NCBI GenBank assembly: GCA_036732565.1
Contig: DAINCF010000124.1
Span: 1-15,471 of the forward strand
Direction: 5' to 3'
DNA from: JAIVJN01 sp036732565
Lineage (GTDB): Bacteria > Acidobacteriota > Vicinamibacteria > Vicinamibacterales > UBA2999
DNA: 15,471 bases
Positions within the stretch are counted from its first letter, which is position 1. Every line of letters begins with the position of its first letter. The position numbers were made by a program, and so were the translations under genes. The notes below the pieces were generated by a model. The model saw only the letters and a program-made list of their open reading frames with translations. It had not been told where the DNA came from and did no database searches. Of this stretch, positions 1 to 6,522 are shown piece after piece.

Positions 1-253
1 GGTCCGTGGGGGCGTGGCTCTCGCACGCAGAGTCCTTGATCGTGAGCGGTGTCGTGGGGAGAGACACGGAGCGTTCGCCGACGAACGCGGCGACGTCCGT
101 GATCTGTCCTTCGTCGGATTCGCCTTCGAACGACACGTCCACCAGCGTGATGCCGGCGAGCGCGAGGGCGTCGAAGACGAGGGTTCTGTTCTGTCGAGTC
201 GCAGCTGCGCGGATGGATTCGTGGTGTTGCCAGTCATTCGTGTGATGGGGCAT
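1..253 (-). CDS. DUF6878-family protein, C-terminus cut by window edge
   Basis: The minus strand is open from an ATG at 251-253 to the left edge, giving at least 84 residues, so the gene is partial. The residues around 23-54 (LVFDALALAGITLV, then VSFEGESDEGQITDV) match my memory of DUF6878, whose hallmark is an (F/L)DAL..AGI stretch followed by a (S/D)(D/E)xGQI(E/T)D motif. Members are small soluble proteins found mainly on alphaproteobacterial plasmids and integrative elements; their biochemical role is unknown to me. The Shine-Dalgarno match is weak, and the frame stays open further upstream without a better start, so the start is the least certain part. It is the last gene visible in the minus-strand block and follows a stem-loop at 292-338. 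Confidence 0.72.
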   Translation of the reverse strand, partial: MPHHTNDWQHHESIRAAATRQNRTLVFDALALAGITLVDVSFEGESDEGQITDVAAFVGERSVSLPTTPLTIKDSACESHAPTD

Positions 254-291
254 GTGCGTGTATCCGGTGTGGTGTTGCGCGTCGATATGAC

Positions 292-338
292 GCGCGAGGC
301 CGCCGGCTTTCACCGTGTGAGGGCGGCGGCCCTCGCGC
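292..338 (-). promoter_or_regulatory. Intercistronic stem-loop before the DUF6878 gene
   Basis: Arms 292-305 and 324-338 pair as 8 bp (GCGCGAGG/CCTCGCGC) plus 6 bp (CCGCCG/CGGCGG), with a single extra C at 330 between them. The 18-nt loop holds a further short pairing (TCAC/GTGA). It sits about 38 nt upstream of the start codon in an otherwise empty 257-bp gap. Role inferred only from position. Confidence 0.75.
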
Positions 339-510
339 AGAAGATGCGGCTGCCGGGAATCGCGTTCGCCGGCGACCGCGTTGTGGAGGACGCCCGGCGG
401 ATCGTCCACGACTTCGGATCCGCGCCAGAAGAGTCACGCCTCGAGGACCGCGTTCCGAGCGCTGGTGACAGTAGCGACAGTGAGTGTCTACGTCGTGTTT
501 CACGGTCCGG

Positions 511-885
511 TTAGACGCGCGCGTTCCATTCCCATTCGAGACCCTCGGGTGCGCGCGCTCTGTCTCCACATGCCGGCGACTGGTGATCACCTGGCGATGC
601 GTGGCGATCGTGGACGACGAAATAGTGGCCGTTGCCGTCGTCGCTGAAGGCGTCGTCCGCGGCGGAGAGGGCGTCGGTATCATCGAGTTCAAACGACCAA
701 TACCGTTCGTAGCCGACCTCGATGAGGGTCCAGGCGGTCAGGGGCAAGGTCGTGCCGCAGTACGGGCATGTGAGCGTGTGGGCGGCCTCGTCGAAGATTG
801 CCGTGAGGCGGGCATTGTCCTCATCCTGATCAGGCGCGTCGTCAGGCACGAGTTCGTTAACGGTCGGCAGTCGTTTCTTGGTCAT
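511..885 (-). CDS. Acidic CxxC protein, hypothetical (124 aa)
   Basis: The ATG at 883-885 is preceded by a clear GGAG Shine-Dalgarno sequence (CTGGAGAG, 7-8 nt spacing). Residues 40-43 form a CPYC knuckle in an otherwise acidic, mostly soluble-looking protein, and a later Cys (about 105, after an HQSPAC stretch) could complete a metal site. That would be a zinc ribbon in style, but only one full CxxC is present, so metal binding is an inference. No homologue is recognised. It lies between the DUF3768 gene and the DUF6878 gene, in the same orientation, and shares the CTGGAG leader with several other genes of the block. Confidence 0.8.
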   Translation of the reverse strand: MTKKRLPTVNELVPDDAPDQDEDNARLTAIFDEAAHTLTCPYCGTTLPLTAWTLIEVGYERYWSFELDDTDALSAADDAFSDDGNGHYFVVHDRHASPGDHQSPACGDRARAPEGLEWEWNARV

Positions 886-985
886 GGCTCGACTCTCCAG
901 ATGGACGATCGCGGGTCGTGGTGCGATGCGTCGCGGCCGTCGATGTCTCCACGCGAGTGAGTTGATGGTGCTGAAACATTCCGTC

Positions 986-1005
986 GGCCCGGGCTTGTGC
1001 GGGCC
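986..1005 (-). promoter_or_regulatory. Weak stem-loop upstream of the CxxC protein gene
   Basis: GGCCCG (986-991) can pair with CGGGCC (1000-1005) across an 8-nt loop, in very GC-rich sequence where alternative pairings exist. It lies about 100 nt from the start codon at 885, farther than the other stem-loops, so membership of the same series is doubtful. The rest of the 886-1106 gap shows no convincing gene. Confidence 0.35.
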
Positions 1006-1106
1006 CGCCCGCGCGGACCGGGGCGAGGGATTGAGAAACGGAAGGCGCGAAGCAGGGCGCGGTTGCTGTCGCGATCGGGCGTGGGCAGGCCGCAGGTATG
1101 GGCCTG

Positions 1107-1442
1107 CTAGTACTCGGAGGCCAGCATCACCGTGAGTACGCGGATTGTCTTCGAGGGATCGGCGGGATCCTCACTGCCTGTGGTGAGCGTGGGATCGTAA
1201 TAGTCGATCTTCCAGAAGATGCGCTCGCCCATGTGATCGACCGCGCCGAAATCATGCTCGCGAAAGGGATCATTGTCGGGCGTGAATGCGGTGAAGGTGA
1301 CGATCTTGGAAAGCAGCGCGGCTTGCGTGGCGGGCGGCCAGGCGGCGATGCCTCGCGTGAAGACGAGCTGGCCCGTCGCATCGAGGGTGGTGCGGAAGTG
1401 GTCGTTGAGTTCGGCGATACGCGTCGTCGTGTTCTCGTGCAT
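1107..1442 (-). CDS. DUF3768 domain protein (111 aa)
   Basis: This is a full-length match by eye to DUF3768. Early residues read RIAELNDHFRTTL, the middle has FTRGIAA and FTPDNDPFREHDFGA, and the end has RIFWKIDYYDP, GSEDPADP and a final LTVMLASEY. The family is a single small domain of about this size, common on conjugative plasmids and genomic islands near anti-restriction and DNA-processing genes; no biochemical function is established that I know of. The ATG at 1440-1442 has an AGGAG Shine-Dalgarno at proper spacing. A perfect 11-bp stem-loop lies about 21 nt upstream of the start. Confidence 0.95.
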   Translation of the reverse strand: MHENTTTRIAELNDHFRTTLDATGQLVFTRGIAAWPPATQAALLSKIVTFTAFTPDNDPFREHDFGAVDHMGERIFWKIDYYDPTLTTGSEDPADPSKTIRVLTVMLASEY

Positions 1443-1463
1443 GGCGTGACTCCTGACGAGGAG

Positions 1464-1496
1464 GGCGAATTCCCTCGTGAGAGACGGGAATTCGCC
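1464..1496 (-). promoter_or_regulatory. Perfect 11-bp stem-loop before the DUF3768 gene
   Basis: GGCGAATTCCC (1464-1474) and GGGAATTCGCC (1486-1496) are exact reverse complements with an 11-nt loop. On the minus strand the loop reads GTCTCTCACGA. The hairpin ends just before the AGGAG of the next gene and no T-run follows it, so a classical intrinsic terminator is unlikely. Confidence 0.85.
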
Positions 1497-1657
1497 TGGT
1501 GGCGTAGCACGGGTGTCGAAGGCGGAATGGGATCGATGCGTATACCGTCGAGGGCCGTTCGTGGATGGTTGTTGAAGGGCAGATGCATGAGGAGTCTCCT
1601 CTGCGCGGCGTCGATCGTCGGGAGCGCTGCGCGGATGATGCGCGCGCCGGGCGCTGG

Positions 1658-1879
1658 TCAGGCGCCTTCGCGTCGCCAGCGCACCGTCCCTTGCGTGACG
1701 TCGCGTTCAGCATCCTCGTGCCGCTGGTCGTACTCGGACTCGCGGGAGCGCGGACCACAGTCACAGCGCGTTCCGATGTAGAAACCGGCGTTCGACATGA
1801 GGACCTCGAAGGGCGGGGTCTCCCCGCATTCCGCGCACGTCACCGGGGCGCCCGAGCGTTTAGTTTCTCCAGGGATCAT
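1658..1879 (-). CDS. Small zinc-ribbon-like protein (73 aa)
   Basis: The ATG at 1877-1879 has a GGAG Shine-Dalgarno about 9 nt upstream. Cysteines at residues 15, 18 (CAEC) and 39, 41 (CDC) give two knuckles about 20 residues apart, as in zinc ribbons. The second half is rich in Arg, Glu and Asp. I do not recognise a named family. It is one of at least five small Cys-pair proteins in this block, so a nucleic-acid or protein adaptor role is plausible but unproven. Confidence 0.75.
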   Translation of the reverse strand: MIPGETKRSGAPVTCAECGETPPFEVLMSNAGFYIGTRCDCGPRSRESEYDQRHEDAERDVTQGTVRWRREGA

Positions 1880-1900
1880 CTGCAGTTCTCCACTGTGTGA

Positions 1901-1953
1901 GGCCGCCCATCTGCGGCCGGTCGCAGACCTCCGGACGCAGGGGATGGCGCCGG
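1901..1953 (-). promoter_or_regulatory. Imperfect stem-loop before the zinc-ribbon gene
   Basis: GGCCGCCCATCTGCG (1901-1915) pairs imperfectly with CGCAGGGGATGGCGCC (1936-1951), with small bulges. A shorter alternative, GGCCGC/GCGGCC (1901-1906/1913-1918), is also possible. It occupies the 223-bp gap after the 163-aa gene and begins about 22 nt upstream of the start codon. No gene is visible in the gap. Confidence 0.5.
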
Positions 1954-2102
1954 ACGGATGACGAGGCGCGATAGAGCGTGGACTCGCGTCGAACCCTGTG
2001 GCTCGCGCCGCGTCCGCAAGGCTCGTGCCTTGTTGCGTGTCGGGACTGCTTGCGCGAAGCGTATGGGCCGAGAGGAGAGGAGAGGTGGGCCAGTGGCGGC
2101 GA

Positions 2103-2594
2103 TCAGTGGTCCTCCGTGTCGGACTCGGTCGGTGCGGGAGCTGTGGTCCAAGGGTTCAGACCGGCGACGAGGAGTTGAAGGTCGACGTCTCGCAGGGTCT
2201 CCGTGCTGAGCAGGACGGGACGGTCCGCATGTGTGAGCTGCGCGGTCCAGCGGATCCCGTCTGCGGTCGTTGAGCGTGCGTGCGTGTCGGTGGCGGCGTC
2301 ATCGTTGGCGTGCTGCCATCGCGGGATGAGGTCGTCGGAGTCGGTCGGTGATGGGGCGCGCAGCTGATCGTCGAGTCCGTAGTAGTTGCCGTGATGGCTC
2401 CGGTACGAAGACGCGTGGAGGTCCGGGTCGATGACTTGGGCTGCACGCAGTCGGTCCATGCGGTGGAGGAACGTCGCTGCGAGCTCGGTGGTCAGTTCGA
2501 TCGCGAAGCATTCGCAGCCGTCGACGTCTCGACCGCCGTAGACAGACAGAACGAGCTGTTGTCGGCCGTCGTGGTCTACACACCAATTCGCCAT
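2103..2594 (-). CDS. Hypothetical protein (163 aa)
   Basis: I chose the ATG at 2592-2594 (MANWCVDHDG...) because a CTGGAG Shine-Dalgarno lies 8-9 nt upstream; the open frame extends 10 codons further without such support. The protein is acidic, especially towards the C-terminus, has a Cys/His-containing N-terminus (C5, H8) and a CEC motif near residue 28, and shows no membrane segment. No family recognised. It follows the AlkB gene in the same direction with a stem-loop between them. Confidence 0.75.
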   Translation of the reverse strand: MANWCVDHDGRQQLVLSVYGGRDVDGCECFAIELTTELAATFLHRMDRLRAAQVIDPDLHASSYRSHHGNYYGLDDQLRAPSPTDSDDLIPRWQHANDDAATDTHARSTTADGIRWTAQLTHADRPVLLSTETLRDVDLQLLVAGLNPWTTAPAPTESDTEDH

Positions 2595-2629
2595 TACAGA
2601 GTCTCCAGGAATGGAAGGGGTCACCTGCG

Positions 2630-2673
2630 CGGGCGGCGCGGACGCTCTGCTGGATCTGCGTCGCGCGCGCTCG
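2630..2673 (-). promoter_or_regulatory. Bulged stem-loop between AlkB and the 163-aa gene
   Basis: From the loop outwards: GACGC/GCGTC (2641-2645/2658-2662), a bulged G at 2640, GCGC/GCGC, a bulged G at 2667, then CGGGCG/CGCTCG including one G-T. The loop (2646-2657) is 12 nt. The hairpin ends about 35 nt upstream of the ATG at 2594. Confidence 0.75.
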
Positions 2674-2705
2674 ATTTGTCGTGAGCCGCGCGACAGAGAC
2701 GAGTG

Positions 2706-3299
2706 TCAGCGGACTTGTCTCATGGTGAAGTTCAGCCGAATGCCATTCGGGAGGAGAGGCACAGGCGCGCCGACGACGTCGACGGCGCGATGAAAACGGA
2801 GACGGTCTTCGTCGTTCATCACGAGCACATCGCCGGACGTCAGCATGAGCCGATCGGTCTGCGTTCGTGAGGAGGGCCGGGATCGTCCTGCGACTTCGAA
2901 GAGCCCGGTGGCGCCGAGCGAGACGCTGATGATGGGACGATCGAACCGTTCTTCGGTTCGATCCTGGTGCCATCCAAGTCCGTCGCCGGGCTGATAGACG
3001 TTGACGAGGCAACTCTGCGCGATGAATGGGGAGCCGGCAACGTCCGCGGCGATGCGCTGGAGAATGGCAGGCACTGCCGGCCACGGCCGACCGGTGACGG
3101 GATGTGTCGATACGTAGCGGTAGCCGTCGCGATCAGCGATCCAGCCAAGCTCTCCACAATTTGTCATGCGGTAACGGAACGGAGCGCCCGTCTTCGGCAT
3201 CCGCGGGCGGAAGAGCGGCGCCTCTCCCACAACGATGCGGGCGGCACGAAGGAGTTCGGCTTGGTCATGTGGCGAGAGGACTCGAATGATGCGAAGCAT
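2706..3299 (-). CDS. AlkB-like 2OG-Fe(II) dioxygenase (197 aa)
   Basis: This belongs to the AlkB family of 2-oxoglutarate/iron oxygenases, which in known members remove alkyl adducts from DNA or RNA bases by oxidative dealkylation. The iron-binding triad is intact: HxD at H111/D113 in LGWHQD, and H170 in RLRFH; R188 and R194 in RLNFTMRQ match the 2-oxoglutarate-binding end of AlkB. The NVYQPGDGLGWHQD segment is close to the family consensus. I start at the ATG 3297-3299, backed by a CTGGAG Shine-Dalgarno; the frame runs 42 codons further up, but that part would read through the stem-loop. Within a block carrying Mom-like and cytosine-methyltransferase genes, the enzyme may repair or edit modified bases rather than only alkylation damage; that is inference. 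Confidence 0.93.
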   Translation of the reverse strand: MLRIIRVLSPHDQAELLRAARIVVGEAPLFRPRMPKTGAPFRYRMTNCGELGWIADRDGYRYVSTHPVTGRPWPAVPAILQRIAADVAGSPFIAQSCLVNVYQPGDGLGWHQDRTEERFDRPIISVSLGATGLFEVAGRSRPSSRTQTDRLMLTSGDVLVMNDEDRLRFHRAVDVVGAPVPLLPNGIRLNFTMRQVR

Positions 3300-3324
3300 G
3301 GATGTACTCCAGGTGAGGTGACGA

Positions 3325-3369
3325 GAGGCCCCTGGGCCCCGTCGTGACAGTCGGGGACCCAGGGGCCTC
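3325..3369 (-). promoter_or_regulatory. Strong 16-bp stem-loop before AlkB
   Basis: GAGGCCCCTGGG (3325-3336) pairs with CCCAGGGGCCTC (3358-3369) and CCCC (3337-3340) with GGGG (3353-3356), leaving only A3357 unpaired. The loop is 12 nt and reads GACTGTCACGAC on the minus strand. It lies about 25 nt upstream of the AlkB start. Its outer base overlaps the stop codon of the possible ORF at 3368-3601. Confidence 0.88.
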
Positions 3370-3601
3370 AGCGTGTGATTGAGACTGGGACGATCGCTGA
3401 GAGTCGGCACCGTTGGCAGGGCCACATGCCGGTGATGCCGTTGTTGGCGACGCGGGCTGAGACCGTCGACCGCCGATTCGCGGGCGTGGCCGAGGCGAAG
3501 GGGGGCAGTGGGAATATCTGTCGGTGACTGTCAGCTCGTAAAGCGTCTCGCGACCTCGTGAGCCGGGTGCTATGTCGCCCGCAGATGGCTGTTGACGACA
3601 C
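3368..3601 (-). CDS. Possible small Cys-pair protein (77 aa), uncertain
   Basis: A GTG at 3599-3601 lies 6 nt after the stop of the 205-aa gene, so translation could be coupled, although I see no strong Shine-Dalgarno. The product is basic and has a CQRC pair near the C-terminus (in WPCQRC). The stop codon overlaps the base of the stem-loop before AlkB, the same stop/hairpin/start order as elsewhere in the block. No homologue recognised; composition alone does not exclude a chance ORF. Confidence 0.42.
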   Translation of the reverse strand: MSSTAICGRHSTRLTRSRDALRADSHRQIFPLPPFASATPANRRSTVSARVANNGITGMWPCQRCRLSAIVPVSITR

Positions 3602-3607
3602 GCGCGT

Positions 3608-4225
3608 TCAGCTGAGGCGAGATCGGTACGTGGGCTCAAGGGCGAGGAGTGTGCCGCGAAGTTCGTCGCGGATGTGGGCGTCTATCGTGGCGCAGACGTA
3701 GTCCTGGGTGGTCCAGCCGGCGTGGGGCGCGGTCCGGTGACTCAGAAACGAGCGATAGCCGGTGTCGCTGATGAAGCGTCGATCGAGGTCGACGATGTGC
3801 GCCTCGAAGCTGGGAATCGGCCGCGAGAAGCTCGTCAAGATGCCTCCCATCGTGATTCGGACACGAAGGTGCGGGCGGGGCATCACGACGAAGTCGCCGG
3901 TCTGGCCCCAGAGTGGAACGGTGTCGTGTGGTGCGGCGGTCGCGCGCTCGAGGAGGTATCCCGGAGCATCCGGTCCCGCGAGAAAGCCCTTCTGCCAGCC
4001 ATTGAGTTTCAGGGCGAGGTCGGTCGCTTCTTCCTGGAGGCGGGCGACCTGTGGGAGATCAGCGGCGAGGATGGCCCGATGGTGACGTGTGAGCAGGTCG
4101 GCGTAGTGGGTGATCGCCTCGGGCAGGCGATCTGGAAGATGAGCGATGCGCAGATCGCGGACGGCGTCATCGAACGTCGAAAACATGGACGATTGTGTGA
4201 TTGGTGCGGTCGATCGCTTGGGCAT
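3608..4225 (-). CDS. Conserved plasmid/ICE-type hypothetical protein (205 aa)
   Basis: I recognise this as a conserved but unnamed family that commonly accompanies DUF3768 and DUF6878 genes on alphaproteobacterial plasmids and islands. The signature is LNGW (residues 73-76), LAGPDAPGYLLER, then VPLWGQTGDF near 103-112, and later SDTGYRSFL. The protein appears soluble and its function is unknown. The start at 4223-4225 (MPKRS) has a GAGG Shine-Dalgarno about 6 nt upstream; the internal MFSTF start lacks one. A stem-loop at 4249-4275 precedes it. Confidence 0.88.
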   Translation of the reverse strand: MPKRSTAPITQSSMFSTFDDAVRDLRIAHLPDRLPEAITHYADLLTRHHRAILAADLPQVARLQEEATDLALKLNGWQKGFLAGPDAPGYLLERATAAPHDTVPLWGQTGDFVVMPRPHLRVRITMGGILTSFSRPIPSFEAHIVDLDRRFISDTGYRSFLSHRTAPHAGWTTQDYVCATIDAHIRDELRGTLLALEPTYRSRLS

Positions 4226-4248
4226 AGGACACCTCGGCACGTCGGACG

Positions 4249-4275
4249 GCGCGGCCCGTGCGAACAAGGCCGCGC
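4249..4275 (-). promoter_or_regulatory. Perfect 8-bp stem-loop before the 205-aa gene
   Basis: GCGCGGCC (4249-4256) and GGCCGCGC (4268-4275) pair perfectly across an 11-nt loop (minus strand TTGTTCGCACG). It ends 23 nt upstream of the ATG at 4225, in the 200-bp gap after the 73-aa gene. The rest of the gap holds no convincing gene. Confidence 0.75.
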
Positions 4276-4425
4276 GATGGGAATGTTCTGTCGAGGGGCG
4301 AGTCGCTGCTGGATTCCAGAGGCGGACGTGGGTGCTGAGTGATGGAGCCGACTGGCGGCCGCCGGCGCTGTGGGAACGATGAGCGCTGTCTGGTGAGACC
4401 GGCGGCCTGGTGTCGACTGCGCCCG

Positions 4426-4647
4426 CTACTGGGGTGCGTTGGTGTCTTCGATTGCGACGATCACCTGATAGCGTTTGGCCGCCGGTCGGTTGGCTGGGTG
4501 GTACCTGAGTACCCAGGTGATGTGCGCGCCCTCAGCTGTGCTCTCGCCGGCGGTGACGCCAAGTTGGTGGTAGAGATTTTTCGCGACGCGAAACGTCGTG
4601 CGACAGATGGCGTGGAAATCGGCAAGCGGGATTGGCACATCAGGCAT
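4426..4647 (-). CDS. Hypothetical protein (73 aa)
   Basis: The ATG at 4645-4647 (MPDVPIPLADF) follows an AGGAG Shine-Dalgarno with about 9-nt spacing and a stem-loop at 4671-4706. The small protein reads as a compact alpha/beta domain (FHAICRTTFRVAK..., then HITWVLRYHP and RYQVIVAIED) with no Cys pairs or membrane segment. The longer upstream frame would read through the hairpin and is rejected. Family unknown. Confidence 0.75.
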   Translation of the reverse strand: MPDVPIPLADFHAICRTTFRVAKNLYHQLGVTAGESTAEGAHITWVLRYHPANRPAAKRYQVIVAIEDTNAPQ

Positions 4648-4670
4648 GAGGTTGTTCTCCTGAACGGGGA

Positions 4671-4706
4671 GGGGGTGTTCCCTCGCGCAGGCATGGGGAA
4701 CCCCCC
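4671..4706 (-). promoter_or_regulatory. Bulged 11-bp stem-loop before the 73-aa gene
   Basis: GGGGG (4671-4675) pairs with CCCCC (4702-4706) and GTTCCC (4677-4682) with GGGAAC (4696-4701), with T4676 unpaired 6 bp from the loop. The loop is 13 nt; its 3' part on the minus strand is TGCGCGA. It lies about 24 nt before the start codon. Confidence 0.8.
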
Positions 4707-4777
4707 GGACCGTGGAGATCGTGAGGGGAGGTGTCCTGTGACAGTCTTTCGGCTGGCGGACATCGGAACTCCGGCGT

Positions 4778-5023
4778 TTAGGACTTGGACGTCTTTGCCG
4801 CTGGCCGGCACTCAACGTCGGTTCCTTGGTACGCGCGGATGGCTCTTGCGCAGGGCTCGCAGTAGGCATACCAGGGACCATTGCCCTTCCGGCCCTTGGT
4901 GTCCCTGACGCGCCTGACGTCCATCGTGACGGCCCGCGTGCAGCGCGAGTGCGGCCGCTTGTGCGCGCTCTCGGGCGGGTGCGGGTTGTCGCCAACACCA
5001 CACTGACAACGCTGATATGGCAT
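4778..5023 (-). CDS. Small zinc-finger-like protein (81 aa)
   Basis: The ATG at 5021-5023 (MPYQRCQC) follows AAGGAG at ideal spacing, 11 nt after the stop of the 71-aa gene. Cysteines at residues 6, 8, 28, 55 and 58 (CxC, a lone C, and CEPC) with nearby His residues suggest a bound metal. The rest is basic and polar. It is the last of four closely packed small genes (5803 down to 4778) that look like one translational unit without intervening stem-loops. No named family recognised. Confidence 0.78.
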   Translation of the reverse strand: MPYQRCQCGVGDNPHPPESAHKRPHSRCTRAVTMDVRRVRDTKGRKGNGPWYAYCEPCARAIRAYQGTDVECRPAAKTSKS

Positions 5024-5034
5024 GCATGTCTCCT

Positions 5035-5250
5035 TTAGCAGCTGATCCTGACGAACCACGTCGTGATGCAGGTGCGGACGCGAGGTCCAGGGCACGGCCG
5101 TTGCTCGCGCTGCACCAGTCGATGCTTCACGGCCCACGCCAGTCGCCGCTTGTCGGCATCTGTCCACTGCCCGAGGTCCGGGATCTCCTCCTTGCCAGCA
5201 AAGATCGCGAGCAGCTCGGTGAGCCGCTTGCGGTGAGAGGTGGTCTCCAC
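5035..5250 (-). CDS. Hypothetical basic protein (71 aa)
   Basis: The start is GTG at 5248-5250, 3 nt after the TAG of the 101-aa gene, so it is probably translated by coupling; an independent Shine-Dalgarno is weak. The protein is mainly helical in appearance (RKRLTELLAIFAG..., then ADKRRLAWAVKHRLV), with a Cys/Pro/Arg-rich tail. No family recognised. Its place in the packed four-gene run argues that it is real. Confidence 0.65.
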   Translation of the reverse strand: METTSHRKRLTELLAIFAGKEEIPDLGQWTDADKRRLAWAVKHRLVQREQRPCPGPRVRTCITTWFVRISC

Positions 5251-5253
5251 GAA

Positions 5254-5559
5254 CTACGCCCCGTCTTCGTCGCGACGGACGTCATCGGTGTCATTGAATG
5301 GCGGATCTGTCTCGGCGGGCCGGATCACGTCGGTAACAAGTTCGGAGCTGTCGCTGTTAGCGGCGCGGTCGATCAGGCCAGCCAGTTCGGACGCATCGGT
5401 GAGGGACAGCGCAAGGCGGTAGGGTCGCCCTGGCTCACGCGGGTTGTCGAAGTAGATCACGACCTGCGGGGTCGAGTCGCCGCCGCTGACAGTGGTGTGG
5501 TTGTGGCGAACGACCCCGCGCTGGGCGAGGCGGAGGTTGTGGGTCTGCTTCTTCCGCAT
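5254..5559 (-). CDS. Hypothetical protein (101 aa)
   Basis: I place the start at the ATG 5557-5559 (MRKKQTHNLRLAQRG), one nucleotide past the TGA of the 80-aa gene, with an AAAGG Shine-Dalgarno upstream. The open frame extends 71 codons further, but that part overlaps the 80-aa gene. A basic N-terminus is followed by an alpha/beta stretch (PQVVIYFDNP, YRLALSLTDASELAGLIDRA) and a strongly acidic tail. It is soluble and its function is unknown. Confidence 0.75.
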   Translation of the reverse strand: MRKKQTHNLRLAQRGVVRHNHTTVSGGDSTPQVVIYFDNPREPGRPYRLALSLTDASELAGLIDRAANSDSSELVTDVIRPAETDPPFNDTDDVRRDEDGA

Positions 5560-5560
5560 G

Positions 5561-5803
5561 TCAACGTGCCTTTGTGGCTGCCCGCCGCTTGCACGCCTCA
5601 ACGTTCCGGCACGTCGGCCATTGGTTGTACTCGCCACGTTGCACGGCTCCGCAACGCTCGCATCGCTTCGGCTCTCGTTGTGTCTGCACGCTCGTGCTCC
5701 GCCGCTTCCGTTGCCGTGGTGGCTCGCGACGCGACACCGGCTCGTAGGCCAGTGCCACATCGGCGATAGCATCCTGGGCGTTCTTCGGCTTTGGCTGGGT
5801 CAC
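5561..5803 (-). CDS. Small basic zinc-finger-like protein (80 aa)
   Basis: The start is GTG at 5801-5803 behind a GGAGG Shine-Dalgarno; the overlapping ATG two bases upstream is followed at once by a stop. The N-terminal half is basic and low in complexity. The C-terminal half has Cys at 48, 51, 65 and 71 (CERC...C...C), a four-cysteine arrangement typical of a small zinc-binding fold. It heads the four-gene packed run and is likely co-translated with the 101-aa gene. Confidence 0.78.
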   Translation of the reverse strand: MTQPKPKNAQDAIADVALAYEPVSRREPPRQRKRRSTSVQTQREPKRCERCGAVQRGEYNQWPTCRNVEACKRRAATKAR

Positions 5804-5851
5804 ATGGCCTCCATCGCGTGTCGTGACGCGCGGTGTCTCAACACGACGCCA

Positions 5852-6274
5852 TCATCGGTGGTGTTCGGAGCGGGGAGGGACCGACGGATCGGCCGCGCTT
5901 CGCCGCGCTCGATGGATCGTGGTCACGATGATGAGGGGGATCATGACGCTGAGAACCAGAAGGAGTGCGGTGTCTGGCACGATCGCACAGTCGTGCAGCA
6001 GGGCTGCGAACCCCGCGACGAAGCTGATGATCATGTTGGCGTTGAGGATCACGGTGATCCAGTCGGGCGAGCGCGTCGCGACTGCGGCGGGGCGGATGGT
6101 CGCCAAGAAACCGGAGAGAGAGCCAGAGGCAAAGAGTCCGGGCGTCAACAGGGCCTCGAAGAGGCTGCGTTCAAGCGGCGCTGCACACCACGGGAGTGTG
6201 ACGTCGAACGGGACGTGTGGGAACCAGGCAGCCGGTGACAGAAGGACTGCGATGAGCAGGATCGGCGTGTTCAC
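5852..6274 (-). CDS. Membrane protein, hypothetical (140 aa)
   Basis: The start is GTG at 6272-6274 with a strong AAAGGAG Shine-Dalgarno. Hydrophobic segments appear at about residues 3-19, 72-95 and 98-120, with a weaker one near 45-62, so it is an inner-membrane protein of three or four spans with an Arg/His-rich C-terminal tail, probably cytoplasmic. No family recognised. It is the only clear membrane protein in the accessory block; it might serve in entry exclusion or a holin-like role, but nothing in the sequence decides this. Confidence 0.75.
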   Translation of the reverse strand: MNTPILLIAVLLSPAAWFPHVPFDVTLPWCAAPLERSLFEALLTPGLFASGSLSGFLATIRPAAVATRSPDWITVILNANMIISFVAGFAALLHDCAIVPDTALLLVLSVMIPLIIVTTIHRARRSAADPSVPPRSEHHR

Positions 6275-6317
6275 GAAAAGTCTCCTTTGCGGATCGTTGA
6301 GCGGTACGCCGGAAGAA

Positions 6318-6358
6318 CGCCTCCGGCCCCGTCATTCAGAGGCGGGGGCCGAGAGGCG
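6318..6358 (-). promoter_or_regulatory. Bulged 13-bp stem-loop before the membrane-protein gene
   Basis: CGCCTC (6318-6323) pairs with GAGGCG (6353-6358) and CGGCCCC (6324-6330) with GGGGCCG (6345-6351), leaving A6352 unpaired 7 bp from the loop. The 14-nt loop ends in ATGAC on the minus strand. It sits 43 nt upstream of the GTG start, behind AAAGGAG. Confidence 0.8.
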
Positions 6359-6522
6359 GTCATCGTCGTGTGACGCACCGGCAGAGGAGCACGCCGCGTC
6401 GCAGTGCCGCATGCGTGCGTGTTGGTGACGGAGTCGGGGTGGTGGGATTGTGTAGGGTGCGCCGTTGAGGACGTGTATCTGGAAAGGGTCGAGGGTGACG
6501 GCGTTCGACGGACGGCGTGAGG

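Noticed and set aside
14..514. Plus-strand 166-aa ORF at the left end
   Set aside because: It lies antisense to the DUF6878 gene and a hairpin; composition is that of a GC-rich shadow frame and no Shine-Dalgarno or family motif is seen.
1127..1588. Minus-strand ORF starting at 1588 with a good AGGAG leader (MHLPFNNHP...)
   Set aside because: It runs through the perfect hairpin at 1464-1496 and deep into the DUF3768 gene in another frame; beyond the first 35 residues it looks like shadow sequence. A very short real peptide cannot be excluded, but no stop supports one.
3674..4342. Plus-strand 222-aa ORF opposite the 205-aa conserved gene
   Set aside because: The minus-strand frame shows a recognised conserved family; this is its mirror frame.
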